Shown in pieces: positions 54,910 through 64,000 of a stretch of DNA of 64,000 nt. This DNA is from Gammaproteobacteria bacterium. GTDB lineage: Bacteria > Pseudomonadota > Gammaproteobacteria > Steroidobacterales > Steroidobacteraceae. The DNA lies in assembly GCA_028293765.1 (NCBI GenBank), contig JAQGOG010000001.1, forward strand, positions 21,522-85,521. The letters are read 5' to 3'. A program made the translations under genes and the position numbers. Under the pieces are notes generated by a model. That model was not told where the DNA came from. It ran no database searches and was given only the letters and a program-made list of their open reading frames with translations. Position 1 is the first letter of the stretch. Each line of letters begins with the position of its first letter.

Positions 54910-55467
54910 CTAGACACCCACCTTCTTCGCGTTCCGACTCTCTCGCCAGGCATCGAGGAGCAGCAGTATCGCCCCGATGGTGATGGCCGAATCCGCTACG
55001 TTAAATGCTGGAAAATACGCGCCGCCCCAGTGGGCGTGAATGAAATCGACCACCTGGCCGAGGCGCACGCGATCGATGACATTGCCGATCGCCCCGCCGA
55101 GAATGAGCGCGAGGGCGCAGGAGAGCAGTCCCTGCGTGCGCGCTCTCAGGCGCCGCAGCCACCCGACGATGGCCACCCCTACACTGATCGCCAGGGTAAT
55201 GAAGAGCCACCTCTGCCACCCGGAAGCGTCGGATAAAAAGCTGAACGCCGCGCCCGTGTTGTACATCAGGGTGATATCGAGCACGGGCAGCACGTGAACC
55301 CGGCTGTAAAGCTGGAAGTGCTGCACTATCCAGGTCTTCGCGGCCTGGTCGAGAACGATCACGGCAAGAGTGAGCGGCAGCCATCGCCAGCCGTTCCCCT
55401 CCGGTATTGCCCGGCGCTCGCCTGCGACGTGGGGTGTGTTCATGCTGACCTCACCGGAGTCGCTCAT
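54910..55467 (-). CDS. lspA: Lipoprotein signal peptidase (signal peptidase II)
   Basis: An inner-membrane aspartyl protease that cuts signal peptides from prolipoproteins. The 185 residues have four hydrophobic helices and the two catalytic Asp motifs: [19 protein letters not shown] and [29 protein letters not shown] and [11 protein letters not shown] are also conserved. An N-terminal stretch of about 25 residues ([18 protein letters not shown]) is longer than usual; Met9 is a possible start. It overlaps ileS by 4 nt and abuts ispH. Confidence 0.96.
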   Translation of the reverse strand: MSDSGEVSMNTPHVAGERRAIPEGNGWRWLPLTLAVIVLDQAAKTWIVQHFQLYSRVHVLPVLDITLMYNTGAAFSFLSDASGWQRWLFITLAISVGVAIVGWLRRLRARTQGLLSCALALILGGAIGNVIDRVRLGQVVDFIHAHWGGAYFPAFNVADSAITIGAILLLLDAWRESRNAKKVGV

Positions 55468-58289
55468 ACGAACTTCCGCTGTTCACCAGGACCGTCGACG
55501 TTGGTGACACAACGGCCGCACAGCTCCGGATGCTCCGGGTACTTGCCCACGTCCGGCCGCCGGTGCCAGCAGCGCACGCACTTCGGATCGCTCGTCGGCT
55601 TCAGGGTGATCCATACGCCGCCTCGTCCGGTGCTGGTCGCCAGTACGGCGTCGTCCGGCGGTGTGGCAACCTCGTGCACACGCGCTTGCGAGGTGATGAA
55701 CAGAAAGCGCAACTCCTCACCCAACGCGTTGAATCGTGCATATTCGTCCGGCGCGCAATAGACATCGACCTCGGCATCCAGAGGCGCGCCGATTGACCCG
55801 GCATCACGCAGCTTTTCGAGCCCACGGACAACATCCGTGCGCAACTGGATGAGCGCCGGCCAATCGATACTGTCCGACGGCGTTTCCGGCACGGTGTGCC
55901 AGGTTTCGAGAAATACCGATTCGCTGCGCCTGCCCGGAAGAAAGCGCCAGATCTCCTCGGCGGTAAACGACAGCACCGGCGCAAGCCAACGCACCATGCT
56001 CTCCGCGATGTGATACATCGCCGTCTGCGCCGAGCGGCGGGCGCGGCTGTCGGCGCCCGTCGTGTAGAGGCGATCCTTGACGACGTCGAGATAAAAGCCG
56101 CCGAGATCCACGATGCAGAAGTTGTGGACCTTCTGGTAGATCAAATGGAAGCTGTATTTGCGATACGCCTCGGTGATTTCCGCCTGCAGCTCGCGAGTGC
56201 GCGCGAGCGCCCAACGGTCGAGCGCCAGCATGTCGGCGGGCTTCACGGCATGCTCCGTCGGATCGAAGCCATGCATGTTGCCTAGCAGGAAGCGCACGGT
56301 GTTACGTATGCGGCGATAAGAATCCGCCATGCGCTTGAGGATCTCGTCGGACACGCTCATCTCGTTCGCGTAGTCCGTCGAGGAAACCCACAGTCGCAGC
56401 ACATCGGCGCCGAGGCTGTTCATCACCTTCTGCGGGGCGACGACGTTGCCAAGCGACTTCGACTGCTTGCGGCCCTTATCGTCCACCGCGAAGCCGTGAG
56501 TGAGAACCGCCCTATAGGGAGCGCGCTCGTACAGCGCCTCGGACATCAACAGCGAGCTATGGAACCAGCCCCGATGCTGGTCCGAGCCTTCGAGGTAGAG
56601 ATCCACGGGCGCCGCGATCTCGGGCCGTTGCGTCCCAACACATTCGAACGACAGGCCGGAGTCCGCCCAGACGTCCATCACGTCGGTGACCTTGTCGTAG
56701 AGCGCCGCTTCTTCTTCGCCCAGCAGGTCCGCGGCTTTCAGGGAAAACCACGCCTCGATGCCGCCGTGCTCCACCCGCTGCGCCGCCGCCTCGATGAGCT
56801 CCTGCGTGCGGGGATGCAACTCACCCGTCTCTTTTCTGACGAACAACGGGATGGGCACGCCCCAGGTACGCTGACGCGAGATGCACCAGTCCGGGCGATT
56901 CTCGATCATGCCGGCAATGCGCTGCTCGCCCCACTCCGGGGTCCATTGCGTCTTTTTGATATCGCGCAACGCGTGCTCACGCAGGCGCTTTTGCTCCATG
57001 CTGATGAACCATTGCGGCGTGGCGCGGAAAATTACAGGCGACTTGTGCCGCCAGCAATGAGGATAGCTGTGGCGGAACGGCTCGTGATGCACGAGACGGC
57101 CGTTCTCCTTCAATGCGTTGATGATGACGGGATTCGCGTCATCGACCTTGAGGCCGGCGACGAGCGGCGTGCTCGCGTAGAAGCGGCCGTCATTACCAAC
57201 AGGGTTTGCCACGGGAAGGCCATAGCGCTGGCCGACCGCGAAGTCCTCATGACCGTGTCCGGGCGCGGTGTGCACGGCACCCGTACCGGCATCGAGCGTG
57301 ACGTGGTCGCCGAGAATGATGGGGACCTGGCGAGCCTCGAATGGATGTTGCAGCTTCAGCCCTTCAAGGGCGCTACCGGTCGTCTCTGCAAGGGTCGCCG
57401 TGAGGGTCATGCCGAAGCGTTTCAAACAGGACTCGAGCAGAGCGGCCGCCAGGATCAAGCGGTGCCGCGTACCGTCCTTGTCGGTCTCGACGAGCACGTA
57501 GGGAAAGTCACCGCGCAGTGCTACCGCCTGGTTCGCGGGCAACGTCCATGGGGTTGTGGTCCAGATGACCACATCGAAAGGTGCATGCGCCAGGCGACCC
57601 GCGCCGAGACCAACACGATTCGCGAGATCCTGACTATCGACCACGCGAAAGGCTACATCGATGGCCGGCGACGTCTTCTCTTCGTACTCGACTTCGGCCT
57701 CGGCCAGCGCCGAGCGGCAATCCAGGCACCAATGGACGGGCTTCACGCCCTTGTAGAGATGTCCGTTGCTGATGATCTTGCCGAAGGCGCGCAACTGCTG
57801 CGCCTCGTACGACGGGTCCATGGTGCGATAGGGGTTGTCCCAGTCACCCAGCACACCCAGTCGCTTGAAGTCCACGCGTTGCAGTTCTATCTGCTCCTGC
57901 GCATAGGCGCGACACGCAGCGCGAAAGGCCGCCGCATCGAGCTTTTGCCCCGGGCGGCCGTGCTTCTTCTCCACCTGCAACTCGATGGGCAGCCCATGGC
58001 AATCCCAGCCGGGGATGTACGGAGAATCGAACCCGTCCAGCGAGCGCGACTTGACGACGATGTCCTTGAGAATCTTGTTGATGGCATGGCCGATGTGAAT
58101 GGCGCCGTTGGCGTAGGGCGGCCCATCGTGGAGCACGAAGCGCGGCCGGCCGCGTGCGGCCTCGCGCAGCTTCCGGTAAGTGCCCTGCTCGTCCCACCCT
58201 TTCACCATCGCGGGCTCGCGCTGCGCGAGATCCGCCTTCATGGAGAAATTCGTCTGCGGCAGGTTGATCGTGTGTTTGTAGTCAGCCAT
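55464..58289 (-). CDS. ileS: Isoleucyl-tRNA synthetase
   Basis: A class I synthetase, 941 residues, of the bacterial type with the C-terminal zinc finger. [19 protein letters not shown] holds the HIGH motif and [12 protein letters not shown] the KMSKS site, here KQSKS. The CP1 editing domain lies between ([16 protein letters not shown] and [16 protein letters not shown]). The zinc site is [24 protein letters not shown] near the C-terminus. It lies in the usual ribF-ileS-lspA-ispH order, 9 nt after ribF. Confidence 0.97.
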   Translation of the reverse strand: MADYKHTINLPQTNFSMKADLAQREPAMVKGWDEQGTYRKLREAARGRPRFVLHDGPPYANGAIHIGHAINKILKDIVVKSRSLDGFDSPYIPGWDCHGLPIELQVEKKHGRPGQKLDAAAFRAACRAYAQEQIELQRVDFKRLGVLGDWDNPYRTMDPSYEAQQLRAFGKIISNGHLYKGVKPVHWCLDCRSALAEAEVEYEEKTSPAIDVAFRVVDSQDLANRVGLGAGRLAHAPFDVVIWTTTPWTLPANQAVALRGDFPYVLVETDKDGTRHRLILAAALLESCLKRFGMTLTATLAETTGSALEGLKLQHPFEARQVPIILGDHVTLDAGTGAVHTAPGHGHEDFAVGQRYGLPVANPVGNDGRFYASTPLVAGLKVDDANPVIINALKENGRLVHHEPFRHSYPHCWRHKSPVIFRATPQWFISMEQKRLREHALRDIKKTQWTPEWGEQRIAGMIENRPDWCISRQRTWGVPIPLFVRKETGELHPRTQELIEAAAQRVEHGGIEAWFSLKAADLLGEEEAALYDKVTDVMDVWADSGLSFECVGTQRPEIAAPVDLYLEGSDQHRGWFHSSLLMSEALYERAPYRAVLTHGFAVDDKGRKQSKSLGNVVAPQKVMNSLGADVLRLWVSSTDYANEMSVSDEILKRMADSYRRIRNTVRFLLGNMHGFDPTEHAVKPADMLALDRWALARTRELQAEITEAYRKYSFHLIYQKVHNFCIVDLGGFYLDVVKDRLYTTGADSRARRSAQTAMYHIAESMVRWLAPVLSFTAEEIWRFLPGRRSESVFLETWHTVPETPSDSIDWPALIQLRTDVVRGLEKLRDAGSIGAPLDAEVDVYCAPDEYARFNALGEELRFLFITSQARVHEVATPPDDAVLATSTGRGGVWITLKPTSDPKCVRCWHRRPDVGKYPEHPELCGRCVTNVDGPGEQRKFV

Positions 58290-58298
58290 GTCTTTCGT

Positions 58299-59237
58299 TC
58301 AAGCATCCAATATGCGCCGCGCTTCGGCGGCATCCCGGTAAATCTGCTCGACGAGCGCGTCGAGCGTCGGGAAGTATTCCTCGTCGCGCAGCTTCGCCAC
58401 GAACTCCACTTCGATCTCCCGGCCGTACAAGTCGCCCGAGAAATCGAACAAGTGCGCTTCGAGTAGCGTGTGTACCCCTGCAACTGTGGGGCGCGTACCC
58501 AGACTTGCAACACCCGGCAACGGCGTCGAGGCGACTCCGTGCACGCGGACCGCAAAAATGCCCGCCAGCGGGGCGCGGCGCCGCTCGATGCGCAGATTCG
58601 CGGTCGGGAAGCCCAAGTCCCGTCCCAATTGCTTGCCGTGAACGACGCGCCCTCGCATCGAGTAGGGCCGCCCGAGCCGTCGCTCGGCAAGCCCAAACTT
58701 ACCTTGCGCCAGCGCATCGCGTACACCGCTGCTGCTCACGCGCTCGCCGTCCAGCAGCACGGGAGGCACCACGTCCACGGAGAATCCCAGTCGTTCTCCC
58801 GCCCCTTCCAGCATCGGCGCAGTGGCTTCGCCGTGACACCCGAACCGGAAATCATGGCCGACGACCACGGCCCGGGCGCCGAGATCCTTTGCCAGGAATT
58901 GCGCGAACTCCTCGCCCGACAGGGTACGCAAGCCCTCGCCAAAGCGCAGCAGCAACACGTAGTCGAGGTGCACAGCTGTCTGGCTCATGTGCCCGAGAAC
59001 CCGCCAGCGCTCTCGCCACGAGGTCAGGCGCGCCGGCGGAGCCTGCGGCTTCAGGTACTCGCGCGGCGTCGGCTCGAACGTCAACAGCACGGTCGGTGCC
59101 GACAATCGGGTGCCGTGGTCATTGAGGCGGCGCAGCAGGGCCTGATGGCCCAAATGGATGCCGTCATAGGTACCGATCGTGACGACACAGCCACGCAGGC
59201 GTTCGTGCAGATTCGGCAGTCCGCGGATGAGCTCCAT
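58299..59237 (-). CDS. ribF: Bifunctional riboflavin kinase / FAD synthetase
   Basis: Makes FMN and then FAD from riboflavin. The N-terminal FAD synthetase half has TIGTYDGIHLGHQALLRRL and VVGHDFRFGCHGEA with SSSGVRDALAQGKFGLAERRLGRPYS. The C-terminal kinase half has GRVVHGKQLGRDLGFPTANL (Thr-Asn metal/phosphate site) and LFDFSGDLYGREIEVEF. At 312 residues it matches the family. It leads the ribF-ileS-lspA-ispH operon and is divergent from rpsT. murJ, which often lies between rpsT and ribF, is not here. Confidence 0.96.
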   Translation of the reverse strand: MELIRGLPNLHERLRGCVVTIGTYDGIHLGHQALLRRLNDHGTRLSAPTVLLTFEPTPREYLKPQAPPARLTSWRERWRVLGHMSQTAVHLDYVLLLRFGEGLRTLSGEEFAQFLAKDLGARAVVVGHDFRFGCHGEATAPMLEGAGERLGFSVDVVPPVLLDGERVSSSGVRDALAQGKFGLAERRLGRPYSMRGRVVHGKQLGRDLGFPTANLRIERRRAPLAGIFAVRVHGVASTPLPGVASLGTRPTVAGVHTLLEAHLFDFSGDLYGREIEVEFVAKLRDEEYFPTLDALVEQIYRDAAEARRILDA

Positions 59238-59358
59238 GGGCGGCTTAAGCCACTGATGATAAAAGGTTAAATTATACGGGTTTTGCCCGCCAAAGCCCGT
59301 GGAAGTTCACCTTGGTTTATGTGAACCCGCCCGGCTCTGGCCACGACAACGCCCAGCG

Positions 59359-59387
59359 TTGACAACGCCGGGGCCGATGCGCAGACT
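59359..59387 (+). promoter_or_regulatory. Promoter of rpsT
   Basis: A perfect -35 TTGACA (59359-59364) is followed after 17 bp by CAGACT. The start of the RNA would be near 59394, giving a leader of about 40 nt. That leader holds CCCC/GGGG (59395-59409) then a T6 run (59414-59419), just before the Shine-Dalgarno CCGGAG. Confidence 0.5.
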
Positions 59388-59433
59388 ACCGGCCCCCCGC
59401 GACCAGGGGATCGTTTTTTATTCCGGAGATTTC

Positions 59434-59697
59434 GTGGCCAATACCAAGTCCGCCGAAAAGGCTGCCCGCCAAGCTCAGAAGCATCGCGTGCGTAACGTAG
59501 CCCTGCGCTCACGCATGCGTACGGCAGTGCGCAACGTCACGGCAGCCATCGCGGGTAAGAACAAGGAAGCGGCCACGGCCACCTACAAGGAGGCCGTCCC
59601 GGTCATCGACGCTTTGGTGAACAAGCAGATCATCCACCGCAATAAGGCCGCGCGTCACAAGAGCCGGCTGGCTGCACAGATCCGCTCAATGCAGTGA
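59434..59697 (+). CDS. rpsT: 30S ribosomal protein S20
   Basis: A small basic protein that binds 16S rRNA early in 30S assembly. It starts at GTG 59434 after CCGGAG, giving 87 residues; the ORF's upstream part is leader. NTKSAEKAARQAQKHRVRNVALRSRMRTAVRNV and IIHRNKAARHKSRLAAQI are typical for S20. A non-AUG start is also known for E. coli rpsT (UUG), where it aids autoregulation. It is monocistronic and converges with obgE. Confidence 0.97.
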   Translation: MANTKSAEKAARQAQKHRVRNVALRSRMRTAVRNVTAAIAGKNKEAATATYKEAVPVIDALVNKQIIHRNKAARHKSRLAAQIRSMQ

Positions 59698-59774
59698 GGT
59701 CGAGATGGACTCTAACGACAAGGCACGCTGGGACGCCGTCCCGGCACCCGCCCCGGTTGGTCTGAAGCTGAAGC

Positions 59775-59791
59775 CTGCCGCTAGGCGGCAG
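59775..59791. terminator. Hairpin at the rpsT/obgE junction
   Basis: Perfect 7-bp stem CTGCCGC/GCGGCAG with loop TAG. It covers the obgE stop codon and lies 77 nt after the rpsT stop. There is no T-run. It may weakly end or protect either transcript. Confidence 0.35.
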
Positions 59792-60839
59792 TATCTCCTG
59801 CAGATTCTGCGAGGGCGCGTGCCTCGCGATCCTGCTCCTCCAAAAACGCCATAACTGCCTGAGCGAGTTCCTTCGTCCCTCGGCCGGTTGCGGCGGAGAC
59901 GAGGAAGTGCGGCCCCTTGAACCGCAGGCGCCGCACGATATCGCGTGCGCGCCTTTCAGCCTCGTCGTCAGGTACCAGGTCGCGCTTCGTCAGCACCAGC
60001 CACCGGGGCTTTAGTCCCAGGTCTTTGCTGAATTTCTTGAGCTCGGCGACGATGGCGCGCGCGTCACGCACTGGATCCGCCTCTGGATCCAGAGGCGCGA
60101 TATCCACTAAATGCAGCAGCACTCGCGTGCGCTGCAGATGCTTCAAAAAGCGTATCCCAAGCCCTGCCCCGTCCGCCGCGCCTTCGATGAGGCCGGGGAT
60201 GTCAGCCATGACGAAACTGCGATGCTCGCCCACGTCGACTACGCCGAGGTTCGGGTAGAGCGTCGTGAAGGGGTAATCGGCCACCTTGGGGCGAGCGTGG
60301 GAAACGGAGCGGATGAGCGTGGACTTACCCGCGTTCGGCAGGCCGAGAAGGCCGACGTCCGCAATCACCTTGAGCTCGAACAGGAGCGAGCGCTTTTCGC
60401 CCGGCAATCCGGGCCCGTACTGGCGGGGGGAACGGTTCGTGCTGGACTTGAAGCGTTGGTTGCCCCAGCCCCCCTTCCCGCCCTTGGCGACTAGCAGCAC
60501 ATCGCCCTCGTGCGTCAGGTCGCTGAGCTCCTCGCCAGTTTCGGCGTCGCGCACCGTGGTGCCAACGGGAACAGGAACGTAAAGGTCGGCACCGCCACGG
60601 CCGAAGCAGTCGTTCGCGCTACCGGACTCTCCGTGGGCAGCGCGGTAAGTCTTCTCGATACGGAAGTCCGCGAGGGTATTGATACCCTCCATGGCACGCA
60701 GGTAGACGCTTCCGCCCATACCGCCATCGCCACCATCAGGCCCCCCGAAAGGCACGAATTTCTCGCGGCGGAAACTGGTGCTGCCGCGGCCGCCATTGCC
60801 GGCTTGTACTTTGACCTTGGCTTCATCGACGAATTTCAT
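59781..60839 (-). CDS. obgE: GTPase Obg
   Basis: An essential GTPase that binds the 50S subunit and links ribosome assembly to growth and stringent control. The 352 residues have the glycine-rich Obg fold (about 1-158; [35 protein letters not shown]). The G domain follows: G1 [10 protein letters not shown]2/G3 [11 protein letters not shown] and DIPGLIEGA, and G4 LTKRD. The C-terminal extension is short. It follows rpmA, separated by a strong bidirectional terminator, so its transcription depends on read-through or a promoter close to its ATG. Confidence 0.97.
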   Translation of the reverse strand: MKFVDEAKVKVQAGNGGRGSTSFRREKFVPFGGPDGGDGGMGGSVYLRAMEGINTLADFRIEKTYRAAHGESGSANDCFGRGGADLYVPVPVGTTVRDAETGEELSDLTHEGDVLLVAKGGKGGWGNQRFKSSTNRSPRQYGPGLPGEKRSLLFELKVIADVGLLGLPNAGKSTLIRSVSHARPKVADYPFTTLYPNLGVVDVGEHRSFVMADIPGLIEGAADGAGLGIRFLKHLQRTRVLLHLVDIAPLDPEADPVRDARAIVAELKKFSKDLGLKPRWLVLTKRDLVPDDEAERRARDIVRRLRFKGPHFLVSAATGRGTKELAQAVMAFLEEQDREARALAESAGDTAA

Positions 60840-60862
60840 AGCAGAAGCTTACCCAATAAACG

Positions 60863-60889
60863 AAAACCCCGGCGCTCGGCCGGGGTTTT
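60863..60889. terminator. Bidirectional Rho-independent terminator between rpmA and obgE
   Basis: A perfect 11-bp stem AAAACCCCGGC / GCCGGGGTTTT with loop GCTCG. It has A-tracts and T-tracts on both sides. On the reverse strand it ends rplU-rpmA transcription. Confidence 0.85.
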
Positions 60890-60916
60890 CTAAGGACTCA
60901 GGACGAGCGGCGGCCT

Positions 60917-61195
60917 TCAGGCGGTACCGGCGGTCTCGGTCTCCGGGAGAATGCTCACGTAGAGCCGCTGCTCGGCGCCTTTCTTCTGGAACAGGACCTT
61001 GCCGCTGATCTTGGCGAACAGTGTGTGGTCCGTGCCAGTGCCGACGTTATAGCCCGCACGTACCGGTGTGCCGCGCTGACGAATGATGATGTTTCCGGCC
61101 AGCACATGCTCGCCGCCGAAACGCTTCACGCCGAGGCGCTTGGAGTGGGAATCGCGGCCGTTCTTGGTGCTGCCGCCTGCCTTTTTATGTGCCAT
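60917..61195 (-). CDS. rpmA: 50S ribosomal protein L27
   Basis: A 50S protein whose N-terminal tail reaches the peptidyl-transferase centre. The 92 residues start [44 protein letters not shown]-like, a standard proteobacterial L27 that needs no N-terminal cleavage. It ends with an extra acidic/Thr tail (ETETAGTA). It lies 27 nt after rplU and just before a strong terminator. Confidence 0.98.
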   Translation of the reverse strand: MAHKKAGGSTKNGRDSHSKRLGVKRFGGEHVLAGNIIIRQRGTPVRAGYNVGTGTDHTLFAKISGKVLFQKKGAEQRLYVSILPETETAGTA

Positions 61196-61222
61196 GACTG
61201 CTATTTCCTACGAAATGTCGAC

Positions 61223-61537
61223 TCAGCCCGCGCTGATGTCCGTAATTTTGACTTCGGTGAAGTGCTGACGGTGCGTCTTCTGCCGCAGGTAATGCGCGCG
61301 ACGCTTGAACTTCACGACCGAGATCTTGGCGCCCTTGCCGTGACGGACGATCGTCGCAAGGACCTTGCCGCCCTTCAGCAGCGGTGCGCCCAGCTTGACG
61401 CTGGCGCCTTCGCCGACGAGCAGCACTTCGCCGAACTCGACGGTCGCGCCCTCCTCGCCTGCCAGTTTCTCGACGCGCAGCACGCCGTCTTTGGTCACAC
61501 GATATTGCTTACCGCCAGTGGCGATGACTGCGTACAT
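61223..61537 (-). CDS. rplU: 50S ribosomal protein L21
   Basis: A 104-residue protein that binds 23S rRNA next to L20. It begins MYAVIATGGKQYRVTKDG and has KISVVKFKRRAHYLRQKTHRQHFTEVKI, the conserved C-terminal basic stretch. First gene of rplU-rpmA, with a textbook sigma70 promoter 52 nt upstream. The ispB gene is divergent, as in E. coli. Confidence 0.98.
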   Translation of the reverse strand: MYAVIATGGKQYRVTKDGVLRVEKLAGEEGATVEFGEVLLVGEGASVKLGAPLLKGGKVLATIVRHGKGAKISVVKFKRRAHYLRQKTHRQHFTEVKITDISAG

Positions 61538-61588
61538 AAATAAGAATGCCCTTGAAACGAGAGAGTGGGGGCTGAAGAAAGGTCGCGC

Positions 61589-61617
61589 ATTCTACTGGCG
61601 GACCCCTCCCCGGTCAA
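61589..61617 (-). promoter_or_regulatory. Sigma70 promoter of rplU-rpmA
   Basis: On the reverse strand TTGACC (61612-61617) and TAGAAT (61589-61594) are exactly 17 bp apart. The predicted start is near 61582, leaving a leader of about 45 nt that includes AAGGGC. Confidence 0.75.
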
Positions 61618-61727
61618 ACGGGGATTTCTTCAGGCTCGACGGGGACTTAGAAGGCCATAGAACGTTCCAATCCATTCTCGACGGCCCCGGCGTCGGCTAG
61701 GATGCGTGGCCGCAATCGAGGACCCAT

Positions 61728-62702
61728 TTGCCGATGACTCTGGAAGACATCCGCGCGCTAGTCAAAGACGACCTCCTGGCCGTCAATGAGGTCATCCGCG
61801 CGCGCCTGAAAAGCGCGGTTCCGCTGGTCGACCAGATCGCGGAACACATCATTTCCGGGGGCGGCAAGCGGCTACGGCCCATGCTCGTGGTATTGGCCGG
61901 CCGGGCCTGCGGCCACAAGGGTAACGCCCATATAGAGGCCGCAGCCTTCATCGAGTTCATTCACACGGCCACGCTCCTCCACGACGACGTGGTGGACGGC
62001 TCCTCCATGCGCCGTGGCCGTGACACCGCGAACGAAGTGTTCGGCAACCAAGCGAGCGTGCTCGTCGGTGACTTTGTGTATTCGCGGGCATTCCAGATGA
62101 TGGCCGCCCTCACCTCACAACCGGTGATGGAAATCATGGCGGAGGCGACGAATGTCATCGCGGAAGGCGAAGTGCTGCAGCTCATGAATGCGCACGACCC
62201 CGACACGACCGAGCAGCGTTACCTCGAAGTCATCTACCGCAAGACCGCGAAACTGTTTGAAGCAGGCGCCCAGGTTGCCGCTGTCCTGTCGGAAAGCTCG
62301 CCGGCGATCCGCAAGGCGCTCGCGTCGTATGGCAGACATCTCGGCACCGCGTACCAACTCGTAGACGACGTGCTCGACTACCGCTCGAATCCGACCGAGC
62401 GCGGCAAGAACCTCGGCGATGACCTCTCGGAAGGCAAGCCCACGCTGCCTCTCATCCATGCACTCAAGCACGGCAACGAGCCGCAGCGTGCAGCGATCCG
62501 TCTGGCGATTGAGAAAGGCGGACTGGCGCAACTGGAGCCAATCGTCGCCGCCATCGAAGCGACGGGGGGCCTCGAGTACACCGCGCAACTCGCGCGCAGC
62601 GAATCGCAGGAGGCCTTGACCGCGCTCGACCCCCTGCCCGGCTCTACTTACAAGGATGGCCTCATCGCGCTGGCTCGGTTTTCGGTCGAGCACACGACTT
62701 AA
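61728..62702 (+). CDS. ispB: Polyprenyl (octaprenyl-type) diphosphate synthase
   Basis: Makes the long isoprenoid side chain of ubiquinone. The 324 residues include GGGKRLRPMLVVLAGRA and the first Asp-rich motif LLHDDVVDGSSMRRG. GNQASVLVGDFVYSRAFQMM and the second Asp motif LVDDVLDYRSNPTERGKNLGDDLSEGKPTLPL follow. The DDxxD spacing and GDFV..SRAF are of the IspB trans-prenyltransferase type. Chain length (C40 or otherwise) cannot be fixed by eye. The promoter probably uses TAGGAT at 61698-61703. It is divergent from rplU. Confidence 0.95.
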   Translation: MPMTLEDIRALVKDDLLAVNEVIRARLKSAVPLVDQIAEHIISGGGKRLRPMLVVLAGRACGHKGNAHIEAAAFIEFIHTATLLHDDVVDGSSMRRGRDTANEVFGNQASVLVGDFVYSRAFQMMAALTSQPVMEIMAEATNVIAEGEVLQLMNAHDPDTTEQRYLEVIYRKTAKLFEAGAQVAAVLSESSPAIRKALASYGRHLGTAYQLVDDVLDYRSNPTERGKNLGDDLSEGKPTLPLIHALKHGNEPQRAAIRLAIEKGGLAQLEPIVAAIEATGGLEYTAQLARSESQEALTALDPLPGSTYKDGLIALARFSVEHTT

Positions 62703-62722
62703 CGTCCTTCGCGGCGCGGCAA

Positions 62723-62751
62723 TTGCGCGTCGCCCGATGCCTCCCTAGACT
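62723..62751 (+). promoter_or_regulatory. Candidate promoter of the amidohydrolase gene
   Basis: TTGCGC (62723-62728) and TAGACT (62746-62751) are 17 bp apart. It lies 30 nt before the ATG. TAGACT is a -10 form seen before several genes here. Confidence 0.4.
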
Positions 62752-62780
62752 GCGTCGCTTCGTATTCAACGGACGCGGTC

Positions 62781-64000
62781 ATGACGGCACAAAAACTCGC
62801 GAATGTAGTTCGGACGGTCTCTTCAGCGGCGATTCTGACAGCAGCAGCTTTCGGCCTCACCGGTCTGCTATCGAAGGCGTGGTCTGCCGACGCAACACCG
62901 ACACCTGACACCATCGTGCTGAAAGCAGCACACGTGTTTGATTCCACAGGAACAGAGCTCAAGAGCGGCGCCTCCGTCGTAGTACGCGGCGAGCGCATAG
63001 TGTCCATTGGTACCGCACCGCCGCCTGCGGGCGCGCGCGTCATCGACCTCGGGGAAGCGACTATCCTCCCCGGTTTCATCGACGCCCATGTACACCTGAC
63101 GGATGAATACACGAAGGATTATTACCACGGCTTCTACAACGGCATCATGCGCTTTCCCAGCGAGCAGGCTCACTACGCCGCGCTGTACGCGAAGCGAACA
63201 TTGGAAGCCGGGTTCACTACGGTTCGTAACGTCGGCGCCGACGAATTCATCGACGTCGGCCTACGGAACGCCATCAACGATGGCATCACCGAAGGCCCGC
63301 ACATTCTGACCGCCGTTCACGCGATCGGCTCGACCGGCGGACATTGCGATCAGGCCTCGTTCCCACCGGAACACGTAAAGCCCGTCGGTCCCATCCAGGG
63401 TGTCTGCAACGGCCCCGAGGAGTGCCGCGAGGCCACGCGGGACCAGATGAAGTGGGGAGCGGACGTCATCAAGATCTGCGCCTCGGGCGGTGTGCTGTCG
63501 GAAGCAGACCCGGTGGACGTTCCGCAGCTCACCCCTGACGAGCTCACGGCGATCATTGGCGAGGCCCACAAGTGGAAGCGCAAAGTCGCCGCCCATGCCC
63601 ATGGCGACGTAGCCGCGCGCCAGGCCGTCGAGGCCGGCGTCGACTCCATCGAACACGGCAGCTTCCTGACCGAGAGCACGCTCAAGCTCATGAAAGCAAA
63701 GGGCGTCTACCTCGTCCCGACCCGCCTCGCCGTCTACTGGACCAATAAGAACGCGGACACCTATCCGCCACAAATCGCCGCGAAGGCGCGCGCGGCGTAC
63801 GCCGCTCACGCAGACATGTTCAAGACCGCGCTTCGGCTAGGAGTGCCGATCGCCTTCGGCACGGATTCCGGGGTATCACCACACGGGATGAACGCCCTCG
63901 AGTTCGGCCTCATGACGGACCTTGGCATGACGCCCTCGGCCGCCCTCCTTGCCGGAACACGGGAAGCCTCCAAGCTCCTGGGCGTGGACGCCGATGTCGG
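62781..64000 (+). CDS. Secreted metal-dependent amidohydrolase (3'-truncated by window edge)
   Basis: Open from ATG 62781 to the window end (406 codons), so absent from the ORF track. An N-terminal signal peptide (ILTAAAFGLTGLLSKAWS) suggests export. The amidohydrolase fold has the metal motif FIDAHVHLTDE, the probable carboxylated Lys in DVIKICASGGVLS, metal His in AAHAHGD and SIEHGS, and catalytic Asp in FGTDSGV. It resembles the imidazolonepropionase-like / Xaa-Pro dipeptidase-type group of secreted amidohydrolases found in this class. Substrate unknown; peptides or acyl amides are possible. It follows ispB by 78 nt with its own promoter. Confidence 0.88.
   Translation, partial: MTAQKLANVVRTVSSAAILTAAAFGLTGLLSKAWSADATPTPDTIVLKAAHVFDSTGTELKSGASVVVRGERIVSIGTAPPPAGARVIDLGEATILPGFIDAHVHLTDEYTKDYYHGFYNGIMRFPSEQAHYAALYAKRTLEAGFTTVRNVGADEFIDVGLRNAINDGITEGPHILTAVHAIGSTGGHCDQASFPPEHVKPVGPIQGVCNGPEECREATRDQMKWGADVIKICASGGVLSEADPVDVPQLTPDELTAIIGEAHKWKRKVAAHAHGDVAARQAVEAGVDSIEHGSFLTESTLKLMKAKGVYLVPTRLAVYWTNKNADTYPPQIAAKARAAYAAHADMFKTALRLGVPIAFGTDSGVSPHGMNALEFGLMTDLGMTPSAALLAGTREASKLLGVDADV

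Noticed and set aside
56496-58466. 656-codon plus-strand ORF opposite ileS
   Set aside because: Mirror of the ileS frame with no domain marks; ileS motifs are continuous across the region.

Overview
The window is a 64 kb stretch of a high-GC bacterial chromosome. Gene content and order point to a gammaproteobacterium. The rplU-rpmA-obgE block is divergent from ispB, ribF-ileS-lspA-ispH sit beside rpsT, a soluble RnfB sits with nth, hda lies next to a CDP-alcohol phosphatidyltransferase, and purM-purN-DUF3108 form an operon. LPS acyltransferase and heptosyltransferase genes show an outer membrane. Placement near Nevskiales, Steroidobacterales or Xanthomonadales is only an inference from this style of gene order. 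There is no IS element, prophage, CRISPR array or rRNA operon. Coding density is high and most lines of the ORF track are GC-driven shadows. Both edges cut genes: prfC on the left and an amidohydrolase on the right.

Layout. 1-9 kb: prfC (3' part missing), pssA-udg-rimI, divergent proS and a lytic transglycosylase, ggt, acylphosphatase, a WrbA-type flavoprotein. 9-16 kb: hda, a PgsA-like enzyme and a DUF2066 protein, divergent from purM-purN-DUF3108; then dcd and apbC. 16-21 kb: an 810-residue HEAT-repeat protein fused to a Ser/Thr kinase, followed by two PilT/PilU-type ATPases. 21-25 kb: metG, a soluble RnfB-like ferredoxin, nth, DUF1841. 25-31 kb: the pyruvate dehydrogenase operon aceE-aceF-lpd. 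31-39 kb: M17 aminopeptidase, pyrC, rnt, grxD, DUF1289, a PuuD-like membrane protein, nadC, and a padR-pspC pair with a clear palindromic operator. 39-44 kb: a PAS-GGDEF-EAL protein, a GT9 glycosyltransferase and a DUF374 acyltransferase. 44-48 kb: a translationally coupled cytochrome P450 and fatty acyl-AMP ligase-ACP protein, a Fur-family regulator without the usual CxxC, and tRNA-Thr(CGT). 48-54 kb: an RND efflux adaptor/permease pair and an LpxL-type acyltransferase. 54-64 kb: ispH-lspA-ileS-ribF, rpsT, obgE-rpmA-rplU, ispB and a secreted-type amidohydrolase.

Points that stand out. (1) A dispersed intergenic element, whose hairpin loop carries GGCGTGG between AAAA and TTTT arms, recurs ahead of the PilT-like gene, nadC and the P450 gene. 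Its arms covary, and two copies share enclosing inverted repeats. (2) The HEAT-kinase/PilT-pair locus suggests phosphorylation control of twitching motility. (3) The P450/FAAL-ACP operon looks like a minimal lipid-tailoring system. (4) The family-4 uracil-DNA glycosylase has Ser in place of one Fe-S cysteine. (5) Several genes (fur-like, ggt, metG, nadC) have -10-like hexamers 6-8 nt before the ATG and no Shine-Dalgarno, consistent with leaderless mRNAs.
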